Positions 21,455 through 30,953 of a stretch of 64,000 nucleotides of DNA are shown here, piece after piece. Below the pieces are notes generated by a model. It saw only the letters and a program-made list of their open reading frames with translations, was not told the DNA's origin and searched no databases. The translations under genes and the position numbers were made by a program. The stretch is from Klebsiella oxytoca NBRC 105695 (GTDB lineage Bacteria > Pseudomonadota > Gammaproteobacteria > Enterobacterales > Enterobacteriaceae). The stretch is taken from positions 62,001 through 126,000 of the forward strand of contig NZ_BCZK01000013.1 of NCBI RefSeq assembly GCF_001598695.1. Direction: 5' to 3'. Position 1 is the first letter of the stretch. Every line of letters begins with the position of its first letter.

Positions 21455-21673
21455 ATGAAAAAATGGGCAGTATTGATTTCCGCCGTAGGACTGGCGTTCT
21501 CGGTTTCAGGTTGCAGCAGCGATTACGTCATGGCAACCAAAGATGGTCGCATGATTCTGACTGACGGCAAACCCGCTATAGACGACGATACCGGCCTTAT
21601 CAGCTACGAAGATCAGCAGGGTAATAAAATGCAGATCAATCGTGATGACGTTTCGCAGATTATTAAACGTTAA
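21455..21673 (+). CDS. ygdR: Small lipoprotein YgdR
   Basis: YgdR is a 72-residue lipoprotein. A signal sequence [20 protein letters not shown] ends in a lipobox with Cys20; the mature part is an SH3-like YgdI/YgdR domain ([25 protein letters not shown] start). Serine at mature position 2 predicts outer-membrane sorting. The start chosen is the ATG just before the signal peptide; a frame open further upstream runs through the ygdQ end and is not coding. Function is unknown in the family. Confidence 0.93.
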   Translation: MKKWAVLISAVGLAFSVSGCSSDYVMATKDGRMILTDGKPAIDDDTGLISYEDQQGNKMQINRDDVSQIIKR

Positions 21674-21910
21674 GACTCGCCGCTACGCAGCGATGGCTCC
21701 TTTATCGCTCGCCTGAGCAGGTTTCAATATTCTTCAGCATTAAAATAAAAGTCGGGATACACCTGATCTGTCCGTGAGGATTCGTCAGGCCTGATTCCGC
21801 CAGCCCGGCTTTTTTGATTTTTTTACTTCCCCTTTTTCTTCCCCTCTGCCATTTTTATATTCCTTTGTCGGGGAACGCCTGACCTTGTTGATAAAAAAAG
21901 GAAGCCGGCT

Positions 21911-22951
21911 ATGCAGTATCACCGTATCCCACACAGTTCTCTTGAAATCAGCACGCTGGGGCTGGGCACAATGACGTTTGGTGAGCAGAATAGCGAGGCA
22001 GACGCCCATGAGCAGCTCGATTACGCCGTGAGCCAGGGCATAAACCTGATCGATGTCGCTGAAATGTATCCCGTCCCGCCGCGCCCGGAAACCCAGGGTC
22101 TGACGGAAACCTACGTCGGCAACTGGCTGGCGAAGCGCGGTAACCGCGAGAAGCTGGTTATCGCCTCTAAAGTCAGCGGCCCTGCCCGCAATAACGACAG
22201 CAGCATCCGTCCTGACCACAAACTGGATCGTAAAAATATCCGCGAGGCGCTTCACGACAGCCTGAAGCGCCTGCAGACCGATTATCTCGATCTCTATCAG
22301 GTACACTGGCCGCAGCGCCCAACCAACTGTTTCGGCAAACTGGGCTACACCTGGGCCGATTCCGCGCCGGTCGTCACTCTCCTGGATACGCTGGATGCTC
22401 TGGCTGAATTCCAGCGTGCCGGCAAAATTCGCTATATCGGCGTTTCCAACGAAACAGCATTTGGCGTCATGCGTTACCTTCATCTTGCGGATAAACACGA
22501 CCTGCCGCGCATTGTGACGATCCAGAACCCGTACAGCCTGGTGAACCGCAGCTATGAAGTGGGCCTGGCGGAAGTTAGCCAGTACGAAGGCGTTGAACTG
22601 CTGGCCTATTCCTGCCTCGCGTTCGGTACGCTGACCGGGAAGTACCTCAATGGCGCAAAACCGGCCGGCGCGCGCAATACGCTGTTCAGCCGTTTTACGC
22701 GCTATAGCGGCGAGCAAACGCAAAAAGCGGTGGCGGCCTATGTCGATATCGCGAAGCGGCATAACCTTGACCCGGCACAAATGGCGCTGGCCTTCGTGCG
22801 TCGTCAGCCGTTTGTCGCCAGTACCCTGCTGGGCGCGACGACCATGGAACAGCTGAAAACCAACGTCGAAAGCCTCCATCTGGAGCTGAGCGCAGAGGTG
22901 TTAGCGGAGATTGAAGCGGTGCATCAGGTTTATACCTACCCGGCGCCGTAA
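21911..22951 (+). CDS. tas: Aldo/keto reductase Tas
   Basis: Tas is an NADP(H)-dependent aldo/keto reductase of 346 residues, the E. coli length. The N-terminus MQYHRIPHSSLEISTLGLGTMTFG, the catalytic Tyr region VAEMYPVPP, and the conserved RYIGVSNET and LLAYSCLAFGTLTGKY stretches are AKR features. E. coli tas was named for suppressing tyrosine auxotrophy under starvation; its physiological substrate is not known. The 237-base gap after ygdR includes a CG-rich GCCAGCCCGGC-T6 sequence at about 21800 that could end transcription from ygdR. Confidence 0.94.
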   Translation: MQYHRIPHSSLEISTLGLGTMTFGEQNSEADAHEQLDYAVSQGINLIDVAEMYPVPPRPETQGLTETYVGNWLAKRGNREKLVIASKVSGPARNNDSSIRPDHKLDRKNIREALHDSLKRLQTDYLDLYQVHWPQRPTNCFGKLGYTWADSAPVVTLLDTLDALAEFQRAGKIRYIGVSNETAFGVMRYLHLADKHDLPRIVTIQNPYSLVNRSYEVGLAEVSQYEGVELLAYSCLAFGTLTGKYLNGAKPAGARNTLFSRFTRYSGEQTQKAVAAYVDIAKRHNLDPAQMALAFVRRQPFVASTLLGATTMEQLKTNVESLHLELSAEVLAEIEAVHQVYTYPAP

Positions 22952-22960
22952 GAGCGTAAA

Positions 22961-23255
22961 GTCCCGGTCGCGGCGTGAACGCCTTGTCCGGGCGACAAAA
23001 TGGCGCAACCATGCAGGCCTCTTTCCCGGAGGCGATGCTAAGCATCTTTTCGGGCTACAAGTTCTAAAAGCTCCCGGATTGCGGCTGACGCCTTATCCGG
23101 GCTACAACATCGCCGCAGGCACGGAACGGCAGCCTGGCTAAGCGCTGCGCATGCGGGGGGATATTCCCGGATTGCGGCTGACGCCTTATCCGGGCTACAG
23201 CGTCACCGCATAGGCGGAACGGTAGCCTGGCTAAGCGCAGCGCGAGCCGGGGATG
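22961..23255. repeat. BIME cluster with a 93-base tandem duplication
   Basis: The whole gap between tas and lplT is made of REP-type palindromes. A CCCGGATTGCGGCTGACGCC unit starts at 23073 and again at 23166, giving two tandem copies 93 bases apart that differ at few positions; two more divergent units lie at about 22961-22999 and 23023-23062. The array ends at the lplT stop codon. Such elements usually bind DNA gyrase or IHF or protect mRNA 3' ends. Confidence 0.85.
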
Positions 23256-24449
23256 TTATTTGCGCCGTCCCCAGATCCACAGGGCGGTAATTGCCAGCGC
23301 GAACACTACGCCAAAACCCATCCCCACGCCGACCACCGGAATGCCGATGCTCACCGCCAGCGAATAGAGCCCCAGCATCAGCAGCATCGCCACGTTTTCG
23401 CCCAGGTTCTGCACCGCGATAGCGTTGCCCGCGCCGACCGTATGCTTGCCGCGCTCCTGGAGCAGCGCATTGAGCGGCACGATAAAGAAGCCGCCAAACG
23501 CGCCGAGCAGCAGCAGCAGAGCAAACGCCGGCAGCAGCGCCTGCTGAATGGCGAAAAAGATGACCGCCACGCCAATTAATATCCCGGCAGGCATACAGCG
23601 CGACACCGTTTCCAGCGTCACCAGCTTCGCCGCCGCGCCAGCTCCCAGCACGATCCCCACCGCCACCATCGCGTTAAGGTAGGTCGGCATCGCGTTGCTG
23701 GTAATGCCCAGCGCTACCGGGACCCACAGCACCAGCAGAAAGCGCAGCGTCACGCCCGCTCCCCAGAACAAGCTGGTGCCGACTAATGAAAAGCGGGTTT
23801 CGCCGTTGCGCCATAGGGTCGTACAGGCGCTGAAAAAGCTGTGGGTCATCGGCCTGAAGCGCCAGGATTGCCCCGGACGCGCCGCGGGCAACTTCGGGAT
23901 CCACAGGTTGGCAACGACCGCCCCGGCGTACACCACCGCGCAGACGCTGAGCGCCGCCACAACGTGCCAGTCGGCGAGAATACCGCCCGCCATCGAGCCG
24001 AGCAGGATCGCCGCAATGGTGGATGACTCCATCAGGCCATTCGCTTTCACTAACTTATCGCCGGTGGTCAGCTCGCCAAGGATGCCGTATTTAGCCGGAG
24101 AATAGGCGGCGGCGCCGATACCGACCAGGGTATAGCCGAGAAACGGATTCACGCCGAAGCAGATGCAGCCCGCGCCGATAAGCTTCAGGCCGTTGGCTAC
24201 CATCATCACTCGTCCCTTAGCGAAGCTATCAGCAAATTGCCCGACAAACGGCGCAAAAAGAATGTAAGCGCCCACAAACAACATCTGTAATACCGGCTGG
24301 CTCCACTCCGGGTAGAACAGCTGCTTCATCAGCGCCAGGGTAGCGAACAGCAGCGCGTTGTCGCCGAATGCTGAGAGAAACTGGGCGCAGATAACCGCTA
24401 TCATTCCTTTCGAGTACAGCGAATTGTTAGTGTGTACTGACTCACTCAT
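23256..24449 (-). CDS. lplT: Lysophospholipid flippase LplT
   Basis: LplT moves lyso-phosphatidylethanolamine from the outer to the inner leaflet of the inner membrane, where Aas re-acylates it. It is a 12-helix MFS protein of 397 residues, the E. coli length, when the ATG of [15 protein letters not shown] is used; a 14-codon longer frame is rejected. It overlaps the aas gene upstream by eight bases, matching their joint function. The stop lies against a BIME array. Confidence 0.96.
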   Translation of the reverse strand: MSESVHTNNSLYSKGMIAVICAQFLSAFGDNALLFATLALMKQLFYPEWSQPVLQMLFVGAYILFAPFVGQFADSFAKGRVMMVANGLKLIGAGCICFGVNPFLGYTLVGIGAAAYSPAKYGILGELTTGDKLVKANGLMESSTIAAILLGSMAGGILADWHVVAALSVCAVVYAGAVVANLWIPKLPAARPGQSWRFRPMTHSFFSACTTLWRNGETRFSLVGTSLFWGAGVTLRFLLVLWVPVALGITSNAMPTYLNAMVAVGIVLGAGAAAKLVTLETVSRCMPAGILIGVAVIFFAIQQALLPAFALLLLLGAFGGFFIVPLNALLQERGKHTVGAGNAIAVQNLGENVAMLLMLGLYSLAVSIGIPVVGVGMGFGVVFALAITALWIWGRRK

Positions 24450-26601
24450 CCGAATCTTCCGTCCGATCAACCATACTTTTAAGAGTAACAAAGTCCGGCT
24501 TGCCGCTGCCCAATACCGGGAGCTGCTTCAGCCAGCGAATGTCGCGCGGTACCGCCAGCTCCGGTACGCCGTGTTCGCGGGCATAGCGCAGCAGTTTTTC
24601 ACGATTCAGTTCATTATCGGTGGTAAATAGCACCAGCGCCTCGCCTTTGCTGGCGTCCTGTTTAATCGCCGTGGCGTGCATTTTGTCCGGCGAAACCGCC
24701 AGCGCCACCTGCTCGACCATCTCCAGCGACACCATCTCGCCGGCGATTTTGGCAAAGCGCTTCGCGCGGCCCTGTATCCGCACGTAGCCCTGCTCGTCAA
24801 AGCTGACGATATCTCCGGTGTCGTACCAGCCGTTTTCCACTTCTCCGTGCTGATTCTCCGCCGCGGGCGCTTCCAGTACGCCCGGATTTTCCACCCGCAG
24901 ATAGCCGTTCATGATGTTCGGCCCTTTAAGCTGCAGCCGGCCTCCCTCTTCAATTCCGGGCATCGCCAACAAACGCGCATCCATTCCAGGCAGAATTCGG
25001 CCAACGGTGCCCACTTTTGCCGCCATCGGCACGTTAATCGACACCACCGGCGCGCATTCGGTGACGCCGTAGCCTTCAAGAATGCGCAGACCAAACTTGT
25101 CCTGCCAGATCTGCTTCGTGCTCTCCTGCAGCTTCTCTGCGCCGGCGACAACGTAACGCAGGCGATAGAAATCATAGGGATTTGCAAAGCGGGCGTAGTT
25201 GCCGAGGAAGGTGGAGGTGCCGAACAGCACGGTACAGTTACGGTCATATACCAGTTCCGGCACCACGCGGTAGTGTAACGGACTGGGATAGAGGAAAACT
25301 TCCGCGCCGGTAAACAGCGGGGTCAGCAGGCCGACCGTCAGGCCAAAGGAGTGGAACAGCGGCAACGCCGACATAAAGCGGTCGTTAGCGGTAAAGTCGG
25401 CAATTGTTTTAATCTGTTCGACGTTGGCCAGCAGGCTCTTGTGGCTATGTACCACTCCTTTCGGATTGCCTTCCGAGCCGGAGGTAAACAGGATCATCGC
25501 CGCATCTTCCGGCTCCTGCTTCACCTGCGCCAGCTTCGGCATCAGCAGATGGCCAAAAATCCACAGCTTATCGGCGGCGGTAACGTCGCCTTTTAAATCT
25601 TCGAGAAACACCCAGCGTACCTGAGTCAACTGCTCCGGCAGGTGCCAGAGCTTGCCTTTATCGAGAAAGGTGCGTGAGGTAAAGATGGTTTTGATTTCCG
25701 CCGCGGTAATGGCGCTGCTCAGGCCTTTCACTCCGGCGGTATAGTTCATCATCGCCGGGATCCGTCCACGGGCGATCGCGCCGAAAATCACCGCCGCGCT
25801 AATTCCCGCATTCGGCAGCATCAGGCCGATTTTTTCGCCCTGAGCGCTGTATTTTTCCAGAATACGCGCCACGAACAGGGTTTTGGTCAGCAGCTTGCGG
25901 TAGGTGTCCGGCTGAAAGTTGATATCCTCCACGCAGTTTTTACGCGCGCCGAAGCGATCCTGGGCCGCCAGCAGCGACTCGTACAGCGTTTCGCGCGGGC
26001 GCACCGCCATCCGCGCCTCCATCATGATCTGATGCAGCATCTCACCGGCAATTTTTCGCCGGTCGCGGGCGCGCGGCGCCTCGGGCATCGGCAAATGAGT
26101 CGGCGGCAGCAGGTGCAGCTGAATGCGCGGGAACAGGCGGCGTCTGACCAGCCCCTTCAGACGGCTAAAATGGGTTAATTCGGCGCCTTCGATTCTCAGC
26201 GGCACTATGGTTGCCTGCGACTTCGCCGCCACAAAGGCCGCGCCGTCGTAAATCTTCATCAGCGAACCGCTCACCGAAATGCGCCCTTCCGGAAAAATCA
26301 CCACCGGGCGACCCTGCTCAATGAGGCGTACCAGATGCTTTATCGACATCGGTTTGGTGGGATCCAGCGGGACAAAATCAATCAGCGGCTTTAGCGCGCG
26401 CATAAACCAGCGCTCGCTAATCGAGGAATAGACCGCAAAGACCGGGCGCACCGGCAGGAAAAGCGCCAGCAGAACGCCGTCAATAAAAGAGACATGGTTT
26501 GGGGTGATCAGTACCTTTTGCTGGTACAGCGCCTGCGTGTCACCGGTAAGCCTTACCCGATACAATCCTTTGAATAGCAGTCTAAAAAATCCCAAAAGCA
26601 T
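24442..26601 (-). CDS. aas: Bifunctional 2-acylglycerophosphoethanolamine acyltransferase / acyl-ACP synthetase
   Basis: Aas re-acylates lysophospholipids using acyl-ACP that it makes itself from a fatty acid, ATP and ACP. The 719 residues equal the E. coli protein. The acyltransferase domain has the H-x4-D motif at H36-VSFI-D41; the AMP-binding domain has the ATP loop [18 protein letters not shown] and the later [20 protein letters not shown] adenylation motif. It is an inner-membrane enzyme, co-transcribed with lplT, whose flippase supplies its substrate. Confidence 0.97.
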   Translation of the reverse strand: MLLGFFRLLFKGLYRVRLTGDTQALYQQKVLITPNHVSFIDGVLLALFLPVRPVFAVYSSISERWFMRALKPLIDFVPLDPTKPMSIKHLVRLIEQGRPVVIFPEGRISVSGSLMKIYDGAAFVAAKSQATIVPLRIEGAELTHFSRLKGLVRRRLFPRIQLHLLPPTHLPMPEAPRARDRRKIAGEMLHQIMMEARMAVRPRETLYESLLAAQDRFGARKNCVEDINFQPDTYRKLLTKTLFVARILEKYSAQGEKIGLMLPNAGISAAVIFGAIARGRIPAMMNYTAGVKGLSSAITAAEIKTIFTSRTFLDKGKLWHLPEQLTQVRWVFLEDLKGDVTAADKLWIFGHLLMPKLAQVKQEPEDAAMILFTSGSEGNPKGVVHSHKSLLANVEQIKTIADFTANDRFMSALPLFHSFGLTVGLLTPLFTGAEVFLYPSPLHYRVVPELVYDRNCTVLFGTSTFLGNYARFANPYDFYRLRYVVAGAEKLQESTKQIWQDKFGLRILEGYGVTECAPVVSINVPMAAKVGTVGRILPGMDARLLAMPGIEEGGRLQLKGPNIMNGYLRVENPGVLEAPAAENQHGEVENGWYDTGDIVSFDEQGYVRIQGRAKRFAKIAGEMVSLEMVEQVALAVSPDKMHATAIKQDASKGEALVLFTTDNELNREKLLRYAREHGVPELAVPRDIRWLKQLPVLGSGKPDFVTLKSMVDRTEDSDE

Positions 26602-26687
26602 AACAACTCCGTTTGACCGGTTAATCAGTCAAAGCAGGTTACACGAGAAGCGGCGGGAAATGCAGTGTGGGGAGCGGAATTCAGGAC

Positions 26688-26775
26688 AAAAAAAACCTGC
26701 GCATCCGCGCAGGTCGGTGCAAGATAATCAGTACGAAGAGCGTACGTAAAAAACTCACCAATCAATACCTCTGGG
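26688..26775 (-). ncRNA. omrA: OmrA small RNA
   Basis: Read on the minus strand, the RNA starts CCCAGAGGTATTGATTGGTG, exactly the conserved 5' seed of OmrA, and ends with the hairpin CCTGCGC-GGAT-GCGCAGG plus eight U residues. The 88-base length equals E. coli OmrA. OmrA is an Hfq-dependent sRNA, activated by OmpR, that represses outer-membrane protein mRNAs (cirA, fepA, ompT, csgD, ompR). Position between aas and galR is conserved. Confidence 0.93.
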
Positions 26776-26891
26776 ATCCTGATTGTCTCGTTTTTTCCTC
26801 CACCGGTGCCAGCCATAAAACGCAAGGGAATAAGCCTAAGTGCAACCAGTTATTGCTATTTTCGCTAACTGTAACAACGGCAGCGGCAGGC

Positions 26892-26974
26892 AAAAAAAAA
26901 CCTGCGCATCTGCGCAGGCTGGTGTAATTAGAGTGGTCAACCTGAAGTCGACTCCACCTATCAATACCTCTGGG
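26892..26974 (-). ncRNA. omrB: OmrB small RNA
   Basis: Read on the minus strand, it starts CCCAGAGGTATTGATAGGTG and ends with CCTGCGC-AGAT-GCGCAGG followed by a U-run; about 83 bases. It shares its first 15 bases and its terminator with OmrA but has a different middle (GGAGTCGACTTCAGGTTGACC), as in E. coli. The two sRNAs are tandem copies and share most targets through the common 5' end. Confidence 0.92.
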
Positions 26975-27192
26975 ATAGCCAGAGTATCAATGCACTGAAT
27001 GGGTTAACCAGCGAACATTCGCAACAGCTAATCGCAAAGTGTAAGCAAAGGTGTGAATTATCGTTTCCCGGTATCATTCTCCGTTCCCCTGTGGGTAACT
27101 ATTTCACCGGCAACGCTAATCTGCATCACAATTACATTAACCTGAAACGACCAGGCCTTGAATCTGCCGCGCTTTCCCGTACCATAACCGGT

Positions 27193-27208
27193 ATGTAAAC
27201 GCTTACCC
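27193..27208. promoter_or_regulatory. Candidate GalR/GalS operator in the galR promoter
   Basis: ATGTAAACGCTTACCC closely matches the gal operator palindrome GTGTAAACGCTTACAC (two end mismatches) and lies 16 bases upstream of the galR start codon, so galR is probably autoregulated. Confidence 0.65.
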
Positions 27209-27223
27209 TGGGAAAGGTCTGGT

Positions 27224-28240
27224 ATGGCGACCATTAAGGATGTAGCCCGACTCGCAGGCGTTTCTGTCGCTACCGTCTCCCGCGTGATTAACAATTCACC
27301 GAAAGCCAGTGAAGCCTCGCGCCAGTCAGTAGGCGCGGCGATGGAAACGCTAAATTATCACCCCAACGCCAACGCCCGCGCGCTGGCGCAGCAGTCAACG
27401 GAAACCGTCGGCCTGGTGGTGGGTGATGTCTCCGACCCCTTCTTCGGCGCGATGGTCAAAGCCGTCGAGCAGGTTGCCTACAATACCGGCAATTTTTTGC
27501 TGATCGGCAACGGCTATCACAGCCTTCACAAAGAGTGTCAGGCGATTGAACAGCTGATCCGCCACCGCTGCGCTGCGCTGGTGGTTCATGCCAAAATTAT
27601 CCCCGACGACGAGCTGGCCTCGCTGATGAAGCAAATCCCCGGCATGGTGCTGATTAACCGCATCCTGCCCGGCTTCGAGCAGCGCTGCGTGGCGCTGGAT
27701 GACCGCTACGGCGCGTGGCTCGCTACCCGCCACCTGATTCAGCAGGGGCACACCCGTATCGGCTATCTCTGCTCAAACCACGCCATTTCCGATGCCGAAG
27801 ATCGGCTGCAGGGCTACTATTCGGCGTTAAAAGAGAGCAACCTGCCGTGCAACGATCGGCTGGTGACCTTTGCCGAACCCGATGAGAGCGGCGGCGAACT
27901 GGCTATGACCGAGCTGCTGGGCCGCGGCAGAAATTTTACCGCCGTCGCCTGCTATAACGACTCAATGGCCGCCGGCGCGATGGGCGTCCTGAACGATAAC
28001 GGGATTGATGTGCCGCGCGAGATTTCGCTGATTGGTTTTGATGACGTGCTGATTTCACGCTACGTGCGGCCGCGGCTGACTACCGTGCGCTATCCGATTA
28101 TCACCATGGCGACTCAGGCCGCTGAGCTGGCATTAGCGCTGGCGGAACATCGGCCTCCGCCGGAGATAACGCATCTTTTCAGCCCTACGCTGGTCCGCCG
28201 TCACTCGGTGATTGCGCCTCTCGATAGCGACAAATCGTAG
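27224..28240 (+). CDS. galR: Galactose operon repressor GalR
   Basis: GalR is a LacI-family repressor of galactose uptake and catabolism, released by D-galactose. It has 338 residues (E. coli 343). The helix-turn-helix is at residues 1-25 (MATIKDVARLAGVSVATVSRVIN), the hinge helix at NANARALAQQ, and the effector domain carries the typical NDSMAAGAMGVLNDNGIDVPREISLIGFDD stretch. A gal-type operator lies just upstream. Its 3' end overlaps the convergent GNAT gene by 40 bases, so E. coli's flanking arrangement has been rearranged on this side. Confidence 0.95.
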   Translation: MATIKDVARLAGVSVATVSRVINNSPKASEASRQSVGAAMETLNYHPNANARALAQQSTETVGLVVGDVSDPFFGAMVKAVEQVAYNTGNFLLIGNGYHSLHKECQAIEQLIRHRCAALVVHAKIIPDDELASLMKQIPGMVLINRILPGFEQRCVALDDRYGAWLATRHLIQQGHTRIGYLCSNHAISDAEDRLQGYYSALKESNLPCNDRLVTFAEPDESGGELAMTELLGRGRNFTAVACYNDSMAAGAMGVLNDNGIDVPREISLIGFDDVLISRYVRPRLTTVRYPIITMATQAAELALALAEHRPPPEITHLFSPTLVRRHSVIAPLDSDKS

Positions 28241-28680
28241 CGGTATAAACTGACGGCGGCGGCCGGATAATCCAGGCCTTCGCCGATGTACTGCCAGCCG
28301 AAACGTTCATAAAAATCGCGGCAGGCGGAGTAGAGAAACAGCTCGCCATAGCCCTGCTTTCGGGCATAGTCGATAACGTGCTGCTGTAGTTTCCCGGCCA
28401 GCCCCTGCCCGCGCGCTTCAGGAGCCACGTAGAGCGCCGCCATCCATGGATAAAGGTCCTGACGGCTGATTAAATCGCAGCGCCACAGGCCGACGGTGCC
28501 TAACAGCGTCTCCCCCTCAGCGGCAATAAAGGTCATAGGCAGCGCCCCTGGCGTCTGGCTATGCCCGACAATACTGGCGAAGAACGCCTGCGGCAGCGTT
28601 TCACCGCCAAAAGCCCGCCATAGCCATTCCGTCACGCGTGAAGCGTGCTGCGGCGCGGCGTAGAGGGGTTGGATCATCAC
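28201..28680 (-). CDS. GNAT-family N-acetyltransferase
   Basis: A 159-residue GNAT acetyltransferase. The acetyl-CoA loop is ALYVAPEARGQGLAGKLQQHVIDYA (motif A, R-x-x-G-x-G/A) and the C-terminal strand is SACRDFYERFGWQYIGE. Substrate cannot be told from sequence. Its start overlaps the stop of the GntR-type regulator by four bases, so it is the last gene of the PTS-GH1-regulator unit; its stop lies inside the galR coding region on the other strand. Confidence 0.88.
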   Translation of the reverse strand: MMIQPLYAAPQHASRVTEWLWRAFGGETLPQAFFASIVGHSQTPGALPMTFIAAEGETLLGTVGLWRCDLISRQDLYPWMAALYVAPEARGQGLAGKLQQHVIDYARKQGYGELFLYSACRDFYERFGWQYIGEGLDYPAAAVSLYRYDLSLSRGAITE

Positions 28681-29450
28681 ACCAGCTTCCCCTGAAAAAT
28701 AGGCACCGATTCAAAGAGGTAGCCATCAAAGTCCGGCGCGTCTTCATCGGACAGCTCCAGCAGACTGTTTTTAACGTTTTCGAGATGCTGCCACATAGCC
28801 TGCCAGGCCCCCATCACATCGCGACGACGCAGGGCGGCGAGAAGCGTTTGCCGATCGCCGAGCCACTTCAGGCGATACGCCCGGCTGGCAATATGCACGT
28901 TGAACTGCTGCCACAGCGGGCTGCTGTCCATCTGCAGCCAGATGCGCTCGACCGTCGCCAGCAGCATCTGATTTTGCGTCGCGCCGGCCAGCACCAGGTG
29001 AAACAGCCGGGCGTTGTCCTGGCTGGTATCGTTAGCGGCAATGGCCCGCTGCTCCTGCTCGATAATGCGCTTCAGGTTATCGATATCGGCGCGGGTGGCC
29101 ATTTTGGCGGCAAAGGCGGCGATGTTGCTCTCCAGCAGCTGGCGGGCCTGCAGGATTTCGAAGGGCCCGACGTCGCTGCTCAGCATCTGTTCTTCCTCAC
29201 TATCGTCCTCGTGCGGGATGCGCATCACATACACCCCTGAGCCCTGGCGGATATCAACCGTCCCCTGCAGCTCCAGCATCAACAGCGCTTCACGGACGAT
29301 GGTACGGCTCACGCCGTAGGTCTCGGCGATATTGCGTTCCGGCGGCAGGCGCGACCCGATAGGATAGCGCCCCTGCGCAATCTGTGCGCGTAAATCATCA
29401 CCTATTTCCTGGTAGGGTTTCTTTTCCGGCGGAATGATAGCCTTCTCCAC
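28677..29450 (-). CDS. GntR-family (FadR subfamily) regulator, ExuR/UxuR-like
   Basis: A 257-residue regulator with a winged HTH at residues 12-75 (PPERNIAETYGVSRTIVREALLMLELQG) and an FCD-type all-helical effector domain. The stretches GPFEILQARQLLESNIAAFAA and AMWQHLENVKNSLLELS are nearly those of UxuR and ExuR of E. coli, which respond to hexuronates. It is 68 bases downstream of the GH1 gene and probably belongs to the same transcript. Family operators have a TTGGTATACCAA core; three such sites lie upstream of the operon at 32348-32446, so it is the likely autoregulator. The effector is unknown; it may be a phospho-sugar rather than a uronate. Confidence 0.85.
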   Translation of the reverse strand: MEKAIIPPEKKPYQEIGDDLRAQIAQGRYPIGSRLPPERNIAETYGVSRTIVREALLMLELQGTVDIRQGSGVYVMRIPHEDDSEEEQMLSSDVGPFEILQARQLLESNIAAFAAKMATRADIDNLKRIIEQEQRAIAANDTSQDNARLFHLVLAGATQNQMLLATVERIWLQMDSSPLWQQFNVHIASRAYRLKWLGDRQTLLAALRRRDVMGAWQAMWQHLENVKNSLLELSDEDAPDFDGYLFESVPIFQGKLV

Positions 29451-29518
29451 AATATCACCTGTGCGTTATGAGCCTGCGAGTCAATATCGGCCGCTATCTT
29501 AGCAAAATTTCAGCCCGG

Positions 29519-30946
29519 CTAGCGCCACTCATCATCAATATCCAGCGTCAATTCGCGACTCTCGCCAAGCTTACGGAACCAGCTGGCGGACGCCTTGGGC
29601 CGCCGGGCACGATTATTTTGCAGATCGATTTCAATCAGCCCGTAGCGGTTTTTAAAGGCGTTCATTGGCGAAACGTTATCGGTAAATGCCCATAGCATGT
29701 AACCCTGGCAGTTGGCTCCCGCTTCCCGCGCGCGCAGCGTCTGCCAAAGATGCTCGCTGATAAAACGGATCCGGTAGTCGTCGGCGATAGTGCCTTCGCT
29801 ATTGCGAAACTGCCCTTCGTTTTCCACACCCATGCCGCTTTCCGCCACGAACCACGGAATATTGCGATAGTCCCGTTTGATCCGCATCGCCATATCAAAA
29901 ATGATTTGCGGATAAATTTCCCAGCCGCGGGAGTGATTCATCCGTCGTCCCGGTAGTTCAAAGGGCTCATAGTAGTAAGCCGGATGGAACGGCGTCTGCG
30001 GGTGCCAGGCGCGCGATGGCGCTTTAACGCGATGCGGATAGTAAAGGTTAATCCCCAGCTCATCGACGGTGTTTTCGCGGATAATCGCCAGCTCTTCCGC
30101 TCGATAATCCCATGCAACCTCGTGCTGTTCGAGCAGGGCCAGCAGCTCGGGCGGGTATTCGCCGTGGACCAGCGGGTCGAGAAAAATCCGGTTATAGAAC
30201 AGATCGTAGCGCTCGGCGGCGCGCACGTCATGCGGCGCTGTTGAGCGCGGGTACGTTACCTCCGGGTTAAGAATACAGCCTACCGTGCCGCGATAGCCTT
30301 TCTCGCGGAACAGCTGGACCACTTTTGCCGTCGCCAGCACCTTGTGGTGGTTCCACTGCATCCAGATGCCGGTATTCTGCTCGTAGGGCCAGCGCAGCGC
30401 GTCCAGGTAAACGCGGGTCTGCACGACGATCGGCTCATTGAAAGTAAACCAGCGCGTAACCTTGCGGTGATAGCGGGCGAAAACTTTCTCTGCATACTGC
30501 GTAAACAGCGCAACCACCTTTTTTGACGCCCAACCGCCGTACTGCTCCAGCAGATAGCCGGGGAGTTCATAGTGCTCAAGGCAGATCATCGGCTCGATGC
30601 CGTTGGCCAGCAGTTCATCGAACAACTGGTCGTAGTACGTCGCATAGGCTTCATCGACCGTGACGTTTTCATAATCGGTGAGAAAGCGCGACCAGTTTAT
30701 CGACGTACGGTAGTGGGTGAGCCCGGCCAGCTTCATCAACTGCACATCTTCGCGGAAGCGGTTGATAAAATCCGTCGCCACAGCCGGACCGTAGCCGTTA
30801 TGCCAGACGTGACGGTCGTTCTTGTACCAGAGATCGGGCCAGGAATCCTGACCCTCTTGCTTGCCGCTCCAGCCCTCGGTTTGCCACGCCGAAGCGGCGG
30901 CGCCGAGGATAAAGTCGCGGGGAATGGCCATCTTTACTGTCGTCAT
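29519..30946 (-). CDS. GH1 6-phospho-beta-glycosidase
   Basis: A 475-residue glycoside hydrolase family 1 enzyme. The acid/base is E171 in TFNEP; the nucleophile is E369 in VAESG (the common form is TENG). Two signs point to phosphorylated substrates: HYELP in place of HWDLP, and S426 where non-phospho enzymes have the Glu that binds the sugar hydroxyls, followed by R434 and Y435. The Lys normally two residues before this Tyr is Asn433, with a Lys at 432 instead. The ATG at 30946 follows a GAGG ribosome site and lies seven bases after the EIIC stop; longer starts overlap the PTS gene. It would hydrolyse the sugar phosphate imported by the PTS. Confidence 0.88.
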   Translation of the reverse strand: MTTVKMAIPRDFILGAAASAWQTEGWSGKQEGQDSWPDLWYKNDRHVWHNGYGPAVATDFINRFREDVQLMKLAGLTHYRTSINWSRFLTDYENVTVDEAYATYYDQLFDELLANGIEPMICLEHYELPGYLLEQYGGWASKKVVALFTQYAEKVFARYHRKVTRWFTFNEPIVVQTRVYLDALRWPYEQNTGIWMQWNHHKVLATAKVVQLFREKGYRGTVGCILNPEVTYPRSTAPHDVRAAERYDLFYNRIFLDPLVHGEYPPELLALLEQHEVAWDYRAEELAIIRENTVDELGINLYYPHRVKAPSRAWHPQTPFHPAYYYEPFELPGRRMNHSRGWEIYPQIIFDMAMRIKRDYRNIPWFVAESGMGVENEGQFRNSEGTIADDYRIRFISEHLWQTLRAREAGANCQGYMLWAFTDNVSPMNAFKNRYGLIEIDLQNNRARRPKASASWFRKLGESRELTLDIDDEWR

Positions 30947-30953
30947 GGTGTCC

